64,000 bases of DNA from Thermoanaerobacterium thermosulfurigenes (GTDB taxonomy: Bacteria; Bacillota; Thermoanaerobacteria; Thermoanaerobacterales; Thermoanaerobacteraceae): contig NZ_JBPODR010000009.1 in assembly GCF_051201035.1 (NCBI RefSeq), forward strand, positions 1-64,000, read 5' to 3'. A program made the translations under genes and the position numbers. This document shows, piece by piece, positions 8,415 through 16,826 of the stretch. The first letter of the stretch is position 1, and every line of letters begins with the position of its first letter. Under the pieces are notes generated by a model that was given only the letters and a program-made list of their open reading frames with translations, did not search any database and had not been told where the DNA came from.

Positions 8415-9276
8415 TATCACCTCTTCCTATGACATTAGCTTGTCTGTATTTGTCTGTTTCAAAAACATCATAATAATGTTCTAAGCATTCTTTCATACCT
8501 TCTCTTTGAGCACAAAGTAACTCATAATAATCGTTGAATTGAGTGTTTTTAACTTTATCGCATGCAGCAGTAACTAAATCAGTGTAAATGTTAATCTTGC
8601 TTATTCCTTCAGTAGCACATCTTTTTAAGTTGTCATCTCCAGAAGATGATCCTCCATGAAGTACCAAAGGAATATCCACAGCATTCCTAATTTCTCTTAA
8701 TCTGTTAAAATCTATAACTGGTTTCCCTTTATAATGTCCGTGAGCAGTGCCAATAGAAATCGCTAAAGAATCTACATCTGTAAGCTCAACAAATCTTTTC
8801 GCATCTTCAACAGTAGTATATATAATGTCACTATTGTCGTTATTTCTGTAATTTTCGCTGTTGCCAACATGCCCGATTTCAGCTTCTACAACCACTCCTC
8901 TCAAATGAGCGTATTTGACTATCTCTTTTGTTTTTCTAACATTGTCTTCAAATGAGTCCATAGAAGCATCTATCATAACTGAATTAAACCCATTGTCAAT
9001 TGCTTGTATAATCAATTCTTTTTTTGTACCATGATCAAAATGCAAAACTGCTGGAATTTTAGCCTTTTCACCATAGTACCTACCTAAATAAATTGCTTCA
9101 TCAAATAATAAGAAATCTTCATGTGCCTCTGCATATGCTAAAATAATAGGTAAATTTAATTTTTCTGCAACTTCAATATATGCTTTTATAGAGTTCTGAT
9201 CTACGAAATTTGGAGCCGGTATAGCGAAATTATATTTCCTTGCGACCTTAAATAATTCTTTTGATGATACTAACAA
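8377..9276 (-). CDS. Class II (zinc) aldolase, FbaA/GatY/KbaY family
   Basis: A 299-residue class II aldolase. Zinc ligands and catalytic residues can be seen: LHFDHG near residue 82 (Asp and His), EAEIGHVG near 133, TAHGHYKG near 176, LHGGSSSG near 208, and the NIYTD motif near 230 that binds phosphate. It would cleave a ketose (bis)phosphate to dihydroxyacetone phosphate and an aldehyde. The tail is longer and differently arranged from GatY, so the substrate may not be tagatose bisphosphate. It follows the EIIC gene but is separated from it by a very strong hairpin, and it overlaps the TIM-like gene. Confidence 0.88.
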   Translation of the reverse strand: MLVSSKELFKVARKYNFAIPAPNFVDQNSIKAYIEVAEKLNLPIILAYAEAHEDFLLFDEAIYLGRYYGEKAKIPAVLHFDHGTKKELIIQAIDNGFNSVMIDASMDSFEDNVRKTKEIVKYAHLRGVVVEAEIGHVGNSENYRNNDNSDIIYTTVEDAKRFVELTDVDSLAISIGTAHGHYKGKPVIDFNRLREIRNAVDIPLVLHGGSSSGDDNLKRCATEGISKINIYTDLVTAACDKVKNTQFNDYYELLCAQREGMKECLEHYYDVFETDKYRQANVIGRGDNDEGYKSSIFYS

Positions 9277-9322
9277 GAGATCATCTCCTTATATTTAATA
9301 TTTTGAGATAGATAACATTTTT

Positions 9323-9362
9323 AAAATCTTAATGGGAGTTTTAATGCTCCCATTAAGATTTT
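9323..9362 (-). terminator. Strong intercistronic hairpin inside the PTS operon
   Basis: A near-perfect stem of about 15 bp (AATCTTAATGGGAG with CTCCCATTAAGATT) and an 8-base loop lie between the EIIC stop (9370) and the aldolase start (9276). On the minus strand it is followed by TTTTAAAAA. It looks like an intrinsic terminator or 3'-end stabiliser that would make PTS mRNA more abundant than the aldolase part. Confidence 0.75.
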
Positions 9363-9369
9363 TTATTAT

Positions 9370-10617
9370 TTAGAATAGATTCATTATCTTTAAAATTATC
9401 CATGTTAATGGGTTAGCACCATCACATATACTTGATATTTGAGAAGCGCCACTAGGAAATTTAAATGCAGCATCTGTTGCAGCCTGCGTAAGAAGTGGTG
9501 CAACATTAGTTGCAATTAAAAGTCCTACACCAATTACAATTGCTCCTATTAATACTGATCTAAAAACATTACCTCTTGTGATAGGTGCTATCATCGCCAC
9601 CATAAACGGTATTGTAGCTAAATCGCCAAATGGCAAAACATTATTACCAGGCAATATTACTGCAATAAGTATCGTAATAGGTACTAAAATTAAAGCTGTA
9701 GATATTGCTGCAGGATGACCGACTGCAACTGCTGAATCAAGTCCTATATAGAATTCCTTGCCTGCAAATCTTTTCTGCATAAATGATTTTGCAGCTTCGG
9801 AAATTGGTATAAGTCCTTCCATGAGTATTTTTACCATCCTTGGCATCAAAAACATTACACCAGCCATGGACATACCAAGATTTAAAGTCGTCTTTGCGTC
9901 AAACTTTGCTAAGATACCTAATATCAATCCCAAAATCAAACCTAATACTACAGGTTCTCCAAATATTCCAAACTTTTTATTAATTGTGTCAGGATCAGCT
10001 TCAATCTTGTTAACATAAGGTATTTTGTCAATTAATTTATTCAATGGTATAGCTATTGGAACATACGCTGCCGAAAAGCCATGCGGTAGGGAAATTCCCG
10101 GTAATCCATAAAAGTCTTGCACAATTTTTGCTGTCCAGTCTGCAAGCTTCAACACTATAGCTGCATTAATTGCTGCTGCAATTAAACCTAATGTTAAGTT
10201 ACCTGTAGCAACAGTTACAAGAGCTCCAGTAAAAGCAAAATGCCAATAATTCCAGAAATCTACGTTTACAGTCTTTGTTAATTTTGTGGCAAGCATTATG
10301 ATATTAATAGCAAGCCCTAATGGTATTACAAAAGCTCCTACTTTCGATGCAAATGCAATTGCTGATGATGCCGGCCAACCTACATCAATCACATTTAATT
10401 TTACACCCATGTTTTTGACCATTGCTTGTGCTGCAGGTCCTAAATTATTGACAAGTAAGCCTATAACAAGATTTATCCCAATGAATCCTATTCCGATTGT
10501 TAAGGCTGAACGAAAAGCCTTGCCAGGCTTCTCACCTAAAATCATACCTAACACAAAAATTATTATAGGAAGCATTACAACAGCTCCAAGGTCTAACAAA
10601 TATTTTATTACACTCAT
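9370..10617 (-). CDS. PTS EIIC, galactitol type
   Basis: A 415-residue membrane permease of the galactitol-type PTS (GatC/SgcC family), with about ten hydrophobic segments. It has family landmarks such as GHPAAISTALILVPITILIAV and a glycine-rich GFIGINLVIGLL near the start. It moves the sugar across the membrane while EIIB phosphorylates it. It is the third gene of an EIIA-EIIB-EIIC set; the EIIB gene ends 10 bases upstream. Galactitol itself is doubtful because no galactitol-phosphate dehydrogenase or tagatose-6-phosphate kinase is nearby. Confidence 0.9.
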   Translation of the reverse strand: MSVIKYLLDLGAVVMLPIIIFVLGMILGEKPGKAFRSALTIGIGFIGINLVIGLLVNNLGPAAQAMVKNMGVKLNVIDVGWPASSAIAFASKVGAFVIPLGLAINIIMLATKLTKTVNVDFWNYWHFAFTGALVTVATGNLTLGLIAAAINAAIVLKLADWTAKIVQDFYGLPGISLPHGFSAAYVPIAIPLNKLIDKIPYVNKIEADPDTINKKFGIFGEPVVLGLILGLILGILAKFDAKTTLNLGMSMAGVMFLMPRMVKILMEGLIPISEAAKSFMQKRFAGKEFYIGLDSAVAVGHPAAISTALILVPITILIAVILPGNNVLPFGDLATIPFMVAMIAPITRGNVFRSVLIGAIVIGVGLLIATNVAPLLTQAATDAAFKFPSGASQISSICDGANPLTWIILKIMNLF

Positions 10618-10627
10618 TCATAACACC

Positions 10628-10912
10628 TCACTTTTTCAATTCACTTATAATCTCTTCAAGCACTTTTTCCTCGCCTATACCTGTTATCAAGGAAAGAGCA
10701 TTGATGCTTTTTTTGCCAAAATTGTCTTTTAAAATCGTCGTAGTTACGATAAGATCCGCATTTTCTGCATATCCCTTGATCTCTGTAACTTTGCATTGGA
10801 TTATGTTTACATGAAGATTTTCTTTTTTACATGCTTCCGTTATCTTCTCCGCAACAACAGTTGATGTAGCAATTCCTGTTCCACAAGCTACTATAACAGT
10901 TTTTCTTGTCAT
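10628..10912 (-). CDS. PTS EIIB, galactitol type
   Basis: A 94-residue galactitol-type EIIB with the phosphorylated cysteine in the P-loop VACGTGIATST near residue 9. It accepts phosphate from EIIA and passes it to the incoming sugar. ATG 10912 is chosen because AAGGAG lies 9 bases upstream; an ATG two codons earlier is too close to that SD. Length is normal for the family. It lies between the EIIA and EIIC genes. Confidence 0.9.
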   Translation of the reverse strand: MTRKTVIVACGTGIATSTVVAEKITEACKKENLHVNIIQCKVTEIKGYAENADLIVTTTILKDNFGKKSINALSLITGIGEEKVLEEIISELKK

Positions 10913-10933
10913 ATTCATTCTCCTTTCAATATT

Positions 10934-11413
10934 TTAAACAGTTCCATTATTTAAAGTACAATTCTTTATGATCTCAATAATCCCATCACCCCCATCTTCA
11001 CCAATGATCTTCTCCAGCACTGAATCATCTTGTATCAGATGAATTAGTTGCTGCAGCATTTCAACTTGACTGTGAGATTCGTTTAAAGCAATCATAAAAA
11101 CTATATTTACTAAAACATCTTCCAATGGATTTGCCATATTTTTGAAGACAACAGGGTTTTTAAGTGTTGCGACTGCTATTGCTGGTTTTATTACATGTTC
11201 TGGATCTGTGTGCGGTATTGCAACATTGTACTTATTTAAAAGCAAACCTGTTGGGAAAACTTTTTCTCTCTTTTTTACTGCTTCCAAATATGTCTCTTTG
11301 ACATATCCGTTTTCAAATAGTTTCTTAAAAAGCACATCAAATACATCGTTTTGACTTTTGGCATCAAAATTTGTAATAATTAATTCTTTGTTGAAAAACT
11401 CCGATATCTTCAT
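10934..11413 (-). CDS. PTS EIIA, galactitol/fructose type
   Basis: A 159-residue EIIA of the PTS type-2 fold. The phosphorylatable histidine is in VAIPHTDPEHV near residue 68. It receives phosphate from HPr and hands it to the EIIB encoded next. It is the first gene of the operon, with a strong SD (GAGGAGG) and a sigma-54 promoter 35-50 bases upstream of the start. The sigma-54 activator gene ends just upstream of that promoter. Confidence 0.9.
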   Translation of the reverse strand: MKISEFFNKELIITNFDAKSQNDVFDVLFKKLFENGYVKETYLEAVKKREKVFPTGLLLNKYNVAIPHTDPEHVIKPAIAVATLKNPVVFKNMANPLEDVLVNIVFMIALNESHSQVEMLQQLIHLIQDDSVLEKIIGEDGGDGIIEIIKNCTLNNGTV

Positions 11414-11448
11414 ATAATCTACCTCCTCATTGTTTACACCTTTATATA

Positions 11449-11466
11449 ATGCAAATACCGTGCCAA
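11449..11466 (-). promoter_or_regulatory. Sigma-54 (-24/-12) promoter of the PTS operon
   Basis: The minus strand reads TTGGCACGGTATTTGCAT, essentially the full sigma-54 consensus TGGCACG-N4-TTGCA with correct GG-to-GC spacing. It sits between the activator gene stop (11467) and the EIIA start (11413). The 12-bp palindrome CCAATTAATTGG at 11463-11474 overlaps the -24 side. Confidence 0.93.
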
Positions 11467-14394
11467 TTAATTGGACGGTATTGTATTTCTAAGTATTATT
11501 TCTTTTATTTCCCTTGAACTTTTGGCTTCTCTTAGGTCTTTTAATATTTCTTCATTAGACAGGACTTTATACAAATCAAGCATGTAATCTTTAGCATCTT
11601 CTTTCAAAGCCAACATAAAAATTAAGTCTGTTTTAAAATCTCCTTCCCAATAGATGGGTTCTTTCAATTTTGCTACGGCTATGACAGGTTTTGTGACATA
11701 TTTTGTGTCGCCATGTGGTATCGCTATGCCTCCTTTCATCCATGTAGCACCCATTGATTCTCGTTTATATACGCTTAGTATGAATTTCTCATCAACGTAT
11801 CCTCTCTCCTCAAGCATATACACCATTTTATCTATAGCATCGCTTTTCATGGATACATCTACATCAAACAGTATTAGATCATCGTCTAATACTTCTTTTA
11901 AGCGGCTTTCTTCCACAACATCGATGTTTACAAATTTCTTTAACCTTTTTAGCCCTTCCCCATTCATTATTTCCTCAACAGAGATATATGGAATATCACT
12001 TATTTTAGGATCAATGGTTCCTACAAAAGCTTGAATATTGTTTTTGCTTCTTATTCTATTTATCTCTGCGTCAAGTTCTCTTTCGCTAAAAAGACCTAAA
12101 GGTATTATTTTTAATCCACTTTTTATCTCCGGTATCTTATCCTCTATATATTTCTTTATCTTAAGCGCAGTCCCCTCACCAGTTATGCAGATGGTTACTA
12201 TGGTTTTCGGAAGTTTGTTTGAATCTTTCACACCTTCCACATGTCCTACATATGATTTATTTTCATCTAATGCATCAGCTATTTCATCGATTGTGGCATC
12301 TGGCAGAATAGCTCGCCTTACGGCTTCCAAGACCATGACAGTGTCTACCCTTCCAATGGTCCTTGTAGGAATGCCCGTCCTTTTTGTTATGATCTCGCCA
12401 AAAGTGATGAGTGATCCCATGTCGACAAGTATTATGCAGCCTTTTCCTTCATTCACCTTTTTCACGACTTCAATTGTACGCAAAAGGGCATCTTCTGGGC
12501 TTTCATCAAGTGCCATCTCTATTCCATGTGCTATATTTACGCCTAAAAGCTTGTTTGCCACATCTGCCATGCCACAGGCCACATGTCCATGTGTTAATAC
12601 TATAACAGCCACATTCCCTTTATTTCCACCTTCGCTGGCTGAAAATGTTCTCAAATACATGGCTACAAAACCAACCTCATCATCTGTAAGTTCAATGTCA
12701 AGTATTTTATTAATTCTGTCAACCATCTTTTTCGCCACAACGTATTCTCTCATGTAATCACTTTTGACGCTTTCAAGCTGCGGGTTAAATATAGATTTTC
12801 CGCTTTTTACCCTTTCATATGCTGCGCTTAGATGAATAGCCAGAGCGTAAAAAAGGTTGTCTTTTATATTTTTGTAATTTTCTTTTGCTATGTCTATGGC
12901 TTCTTCAACGGCATACAATATTTTCTCGCCTACGATTTCTTTTAATTCCTTTTTTGAAACAAAATTTTTTGTTTGAATATCGTTGGCAAATTTTTTAAGC
13001 TCTGATTCTACTTGATTTCCAACGATTTTGTAGATTTCATCAGTTTTTAATCCATCGTTTTTTAGCTCAGTAAATCTATCCTCTATAAACTGGTATATTT
13101 CATCCGGCAAAATATACCTATCTTCTTTAGGCAGCAATTTGCTTACCTTGTTTGGATATATGATAACATCTTTATCCGAATATTCTTCTATATACGGTTC
13201 CCTTTTGCTGACTTTCAAAAGTCCCATTCTCACATGGTTTGGCAAATCAGCAAGGTTTATCGTTATTTCGCCATCTCTATTATCTAAAGTCTTCAAGAAA
13301 CCTCTTGCACATGCTACTTGTATATCACTTCTCATTTGGCCTATATTGCCTGGGCAATCATAAATCATTAGAGCTCTAAGAGCATCTGGTCTCAATTTTA
13401 TGGGCTTGTTTATCCTAAATGCTTCTTTTTTGAAAAAGAATTTTATGATTTCAAATCTCTCTGTATGTGGCCTTTCACTTATAGGTGGTAACTCTATAAC
13501 CATGGGAATCCTGCGCCTAAATGTAAGCAGAAGCGATGACTCCGGATTTTCTGTTGTAGCCGCTATAAGCATTATGTTAGCTTCTCTTTCGCTGTCGGTC
13601 TCTCCAAGTCTTCTAAATTTTCCTTTGTCAAGTAAAAAAAACAAGATCTCTTGACCTTCACTGGGAAGTCTGTGAACCTCGTCAAGAAACAGTATTCCAC
13701 CGTCGGCCTTTTCCACGAGACCATCTTTTGACGACTCTGCACCTGTGTACGCTCCTTTTACATATCCAAAAAGCTGTGACATTAAAAGTTGTGGGTTATC
13801 CGCATAGTCTGCACAGTTAAAGACGACAAAAGGGCTACCATCCTTTAGCATGCCTGATTCTATCGCAAATTCGTACATGGCTTCTGCCAGTTGGCTTTTT
13901 CCAACACCAGATGGGCCCAGTATTAATGTGTGAAGACCATGTGGCGGATATAGAATGGCGGCTTTGGCTTGGCTTATCTGCGTCTTTAAACTTCCATCGT
14001 GTCCTATTATCTCTTTAAAAGACATAAAATCACTTTCTCGACCTATCCCATCATCTTTACCATCATCATTGTATTTTACATTATCAGCCACTATAAGTTC
14101 TGAACTTAATATTTCTTTCTTTACCTGTGACGCCGCAAATCTTGATATGTCATAGCCTAAATCGTTTAATCTCTTTGTAAACTTCCTATCAGAGATCTCT
14201 TTATCTTCGCTTAGAATCTTTTTTGCATCTTCATAAAGGTATGGCTTTCTCCGCTCTCTAGAATCTGGTATTCCATTTTCAAGCCTATATTGTGTCACTT
14301 CTTCTCTATTTATCTTTAATATAGAAGCTATTTTTTCATCTGTCAGAGGATTTTTCTTGTCTTCATTCTTTATTATCTTTACGATTTCATCCAC
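11467..14394 (-). CDS. LevR-like sigma-54-dependent PTS activator (AAA+, PRD, EIIA-Man, EIIB-Gat, EIIA)
   Basis: A 975-residue activator starting at GTG 14394 (GGGAGG 8 bases upstream). Domain order: an N-terminal helix-turn-helix region (1-100); an AAA+ sigma-54 ATPase with Walker A GPSGVGKS near 160, the sigma-54 contact loop GAYTGA near 215 and Walker B GGILFLDEVH near 235; a PRD around 500-600; an EIIA-Man-like domain (THGHVA His near 615); an EIIB-Gat-like domain (ICITGEGTA); and a C-terminal EIIA type-2 domain with IAIPHGD. LevR of Bacillus has a second PRD at the end; here an EIIA domain takes that place. Phosphorylation by HPr and EIIB would tune activity. Sigma-54 sites lie before its own gene and before the PTS operon just downstream. 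Confidence 0.9.
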   Translation of the reverse strand: MDEIVKIIKNEDKKNPLTDEKIASILKINREEVTQYRLENGIPDSRERRKPYLYEDAKKILSEDKEISDRKFTKRLNDLGYDISRFAASQVKKEILSSELIVADNVKYNDDGKDDGIGRESDFMSFKEIIGHDGSLKTQISQAKAAILYPPHGLHTLILGPSGVGKSQLAEAMYEFAIESGMLKDGSPFVVFNCADYADNPQLLMSQLFGYVKGAYTGAESSKDGLVEKADGGILFLDEVHRLPSEGQEILFFLLDKGKFRRLGETDSEREANIMLIAATTENPESSLLLTFRRRIPMVIELPPISERPHTERFEIIKFFFKKEAFRINKPIKLRPDALRALMIYDCPGNIGQMRSDIQVACARGFLKTLDNRDGEITINLADLPNHVRMGLLKVSKREPYIEEYSDKDVIIYPNKVSKLLPKEDRYILPDEIYQFIEDRFTELKNDGLKTDEIYKIVGNQVESELKKFANDIQTKNFVSKKELKEIVGEKILYAVEEAIDIAKENYKNIKDNLFYALAIHLSAAYERVKSGKSIFNPQLESVKSDYMREYVVAKKMVDRINKILDIELTDDEVGFVAMYLRTFSASEGGNKGNVAVIVLTHGHVACGMADVANKLLGVNIAHGIEMALDESPEDALLRTIEVVKKVNEGKGCIILVDMGSLITFGEIITKRTGIPTRTIGRVDTVMVLEAVRRAILPDATIDEIADALDENKSYVGHVEGVKDSNKLPKTIVTICITGEGTALKIKKYIEDKIPEIKSGLKIIPLGLFSERELDAEINRIRSKNNIQAFVGTIDPKISDIPYISVEEIMNGEGLKRLKKFVNIDVVEESRLKEVLDDDLILFDVDVSMKSDAIDKMVYMLEERGYVDEKFILSVYKRESMGATWMKGGIAIPHGDTKYVTKPVIAVAKLKEPIYWEGDFKTDLIFMLALKEDAKDYMLDLYKVLSNEEILKDLREAKSSREIKEIILRNTIPSN

Positions 14395-14419
14395 ATTATC
14401 ATCCTCCCACAACAAAATA

Positions 14420-14439
14420 ATGCAAAAAATATGCCATAA
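14420..14439 (-). promoter_or_regulatory. Second sigma-54-type promoter, upstream of the activator gene
   Basis: The minus strand reads TTATGGCATATTTTTTGCAT. GG and GC are spaced exactly as in the PTS promoter, and TGGCA and TTGCA are both intact. The predicted start of transcription lies about 12 bases downstream, leaving room for the GGGAGG SD of the GTG start at 14394. This implies autoactivation. Confidence 0.8.
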
Positions 14440-14585
14440 TGGATGGCATAAAATGTACGTGTTATATTATATCATATATTGCATATATAATATACGCATG
14501 ATAAAATCAAGTTAATGAGGGAAAATTTTGATTAATCCATAAATAGTTTCTATCTTGATAAAGATATAATAAAGAGGTGTCAATT

Positions 14586-15149
14586 ATGGGATTACCTAAT
14601 AAAAAAGAAGTATACACTTATGATGATTACTTAAATTGGACAGATGATCAAAGAATTGAGTTAATAGATGGACAGATTTATTTGATGGCTCCTCCATCAC
14701 GAATACATCAAGAAATTTCAGGTGCAATATATATACAATTTGCCAATTATTTAAAAGACAAGAAGTGCGATGTTTATTATGCACCTTTTGGAGTAAAATT
14801 TACTGAAAAAAACGAAAAAGATATTAAAACTGTTGTAGAACCTGATATCGTAGTAGTATGTGATAAATCGAAGCTTGATAATGAAGGATGCAAAGGTGCT
14901 CCTGATTTGATTGTTGAGATAACATCTCCTTCAACTGTGAGAAGGGATAGGGTAGAAAAGTTTAATTTGTATGAGAAATATGGAGTAAAAGAATACTGGA
15001 TAATAGAACCCGATCTTAAAATAGTTAATGTATTTGTATTGCAGGAAAATAATAGATATGGCAGGCCTGAAATTTATACTGAAGAAGATAAGATTAGAGT
15101 TTCTATTTTCGATGATCTTTCTATAGATTTGAAAGATGTTTTTAGTTGA
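14586..15149 (+). CDS. Uma2-family (DUF820) putative endonuclease
   Basis: A 187-residue Uma2/DUF820 protein, a PD-(D/E)xK-like fold. Visible motifs are RIELIDGQIYLMAPPS near residue 22, a conserved EPDIVVV (acidic residue) near 99, LIVEITSPST near 117 and YEKYGVKEYWIIEP near 138. Members are common in bacteria with unknown function; nuclease activity is inferred from the fold. The ATG at 14586 is chosen from AGAGGTG 6 bases upstream. It is a solitary gene convergent with mtlD. Confidence 0.82.
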   Translation: MGLPNKKEVYTYDDYLNWTDDQRIELIDGQIYLMAPPSRIHQEISGAIYIQFANYLKDKKCDVYYAPFGVKFTEKNEKDIKTVVEPDIVVVCDKSKLDNEGCKGAPDLIVEITSPSTVRRDRVEKFNLYEKYGVKEYWIIEPDLKIVNVFVLQENNRYGRPEIYTEEDKIRVSIFDDLSIDLKDVFS

Positions 15150-15161
15150 TGTTACAATAAA

Positions 15162-15205
15162 AGCCATGGTCTAAAACCATATAATTAAGGTTTAAGACCA
15201 TGGCT
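15162..15205 (-). terminator. Terminator between mtlD and the Uma2 gene
   Basis: AGCCATGGTCTTAAACC pairs with GGTTTTAGACCATGGCT (one mismatch). On the minus strand it is followed by TTTTATT, so it ends the mannitol operon; it may also stop convergent transcription. Confidence 0.8.
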
Positions 15206-15212
15206 AAAAAGT

Positions 15213-16373
15213 TTATTTTATCTTTCCAGATTTAAGTTCTTTGTACTTTTTTACTATCTTATCTATAAGGATTGTTTCATCAAGCCCTGTCACTTTCTTC
15301 ACTGTTTCCTCAAGTCCTAAAGTGCTTATGCTTTCTTGTATTTCCATAGCTTTTGGATCGTCTTTGTAGTCAAATGCAAATCCTGCAGCTATGCCGTAAA
15401 GTATGTTTTCAGGCATCAAACCTGTCTCAAAGCTTAACTTGACAGGCGATACAAGTCTATCACCGTTTGAAAGTTTCCTCACTGGATCTCTGCCTACTCT
15501 TACCACTTCGTCTTTCAAATGAGGATTCTTAAATCTCTCTATGACTTTGTCTGAGTATTCTTTTAGCTTATCCATCCCTATCTTGTGCTTATTGTTAAGC
15601 CCGAAAGAAGCCTCTAACTGAAGGTTTCTCACTATTTTATCTATTGTATCGTCTAATATTGCTTCGTGAATGTACTTATACCCTTTTAAGTAGCCGAGAT
15701 ATGCTGTCGTGGCATGTGAACCGTTTAGAAGAAAAAGTTTCCTTTCTATATAAGGTTCTAAGTCATCAACAAGCTCACAGCCTTTTATATCAAAGTCGCC
15801 TTTTACAGCATCTTTCTCAATGTCCCACTCAAAAAATTCCTCGACTGCCACGTCTATAGGAGTTTCTTTCTCTATGTCTACATTTGGCACTATTCTATCT
15901 ACAGCAGTATTTGGAAAACCGATTTTTTCATATAAATATGCTTTTAAAGTTTCACTGGAATTTTTGTAAATGCTATCTCTTAAAATATTTGTCGCAAACA
16001 AGGCATTTTCACAGGCCATTATGTCTAGTGGCAAATCATTTTTCTCAAATCTTCTTTCTAGATAATACGCCAATTTTTCACCAATGCCGTAAAGATTGTT
16101 GACACCTACAGATGTTGTTATTACGTCTGCATCTTCAATGGCTTTTAAAAGATTTTTTTCATCGTCTATGTGAATCGCTTTGACGCCATCTACAACTTCT
16201 TTCTTGATGTCATTCCCTAATATGAAGATATTGTAGCTTTTAAATTTGTTGATGTTGTCCACCAATTCTTTAAATACATCCACAAAGTATATGTCATAGC
16301 CTGATTTATATAGTAAACTGCCTATAAATCCTCTGCCTATATTGCCTGCTCCAAAGTGTACAGCTTTCTTCAT
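15213..16373 (-). CDS. mtlD: Mannitol-1-phosphate 5-dehydrogenase
   Basis: A 386-residue mannitol-1-phosphate 5-dehydrogenase, which oxidises the PTS product to fructose 6-phosphate with NAD+. The Rossmann motif GAGNIGRGFIG is at residues 7-17, and the catalytic Lys/His region of the long-chain polyol dehydrogenases (VPNVDIE, and ERKLFLLNGSHATTAYLG near 205) is visible. Length is normal. Its ATG overlaps the stop of mtlF (TAATG), giving translational coupling. Last gene of the mtl operon. Confidence 0.95.
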   Translation of the reverse strand: MKKAVHFGAGNIGRGFIGSLLYKSGYDIYFVDVFKELVDNINKFKSYNIFILGNDIKKEVVDGVKAIHIDDEKNLLKAIEDADVITTSVGVNNLYGIGEKLAYYLERRFEKNDLPLDIMACENALFATNILRDSIYKNSSETLKAYLYEKIGFPNTAVDRIVPNVDIEKETPIDVAVEEFFEWDIEKDAVKGDFDIKGCELVDDLEPYIERKLFLLNGSHATTAYLGYLKGYKYIHEAILDDTIDKIVRNLQLEASFGLNNKHKIGMDKLKEYSDKVIERFKNPHLKDEVVRVGRDPVRKLSNGDRLVSPVKLSFETGLMPENILYGIAAGFAFDYKDDPKAMEIQESISTLGLEETVKKVTGLDETILIDKIVKKYKELKSGKIK

Positions 16374-16813
16374 TATTCTCCACCTTCTTTAAGTATTTGG
16401 ATTATTTCCTGTGGCGATTTTGCATCTCTCAATCTTTTTACATTTTCTTCATACTGGCATGTTAAGGCGATGCTTGACAGTATCTCTAAGTGCTCATCGT
16501 CTTTTCCGGCAATGCCTATAACCACGTATGCAATATTGCCATCGCCAAAATCCACTCCATCTGGATACTGTATCACAACTATTCCCGATTTCTTTATATA
16601 TTTCACATATTCGGATACACCGTGTGGAATTGCTATGCCATTGCCAATGTATGTGGTGACGTCATTTTCTCTCTCTATCATGCCTTCAATATATTCTTTT
16701 TCAACATATCCTCTATCAACTAATAGTCTTCCAGCTCTTTTGATAGAATCAAATTTAGACTCTGAAGCTTCATTCAATACGATGTTATTTTCATTTAAGA
16801 TTTCACTATTCAT
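16373..16813 (-). CDS. mtlF: PTS mannitol EIIA
   Basis: A 146-residue mannitol-type EIIA. The phosphorylated histidine is in IAIPHGVSEY near residue 64. It transfers phosphate from HPr to the EIIB domain of MtlA. The layout mtlA-mtlR-mtlF-mtlD is the Firmicutes arrangement, with EIIA as a separate polypeptide. It starts 14 bases after mtlR and overlaps mtlD by one base. SD AGGAGG. Confidence 0.95.
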   Translation of the reverse strand: MNSEILNENNIVLNEASESKFDSIKRAGRLLVDRGYVEKEYIEGMIERENDVTTYIGNGIAIPHGVSEYVKYIKKSGIVVIQYPDGVDFGDGNIAYVVIGIAGKDDEHLEILSSIALTCQYEENVKRLRDAKSPQEIIQILKEGGE

Positions 16814-16826
16814 TGTAATAATCCTC

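Noticed and set aside
12038..12757. Open frame of 239 codons on the plus strand opposite the LevR-like gene
   Set aside because: Antisense shadow of a well-supported multidomain protein, with no recognisable protein features.
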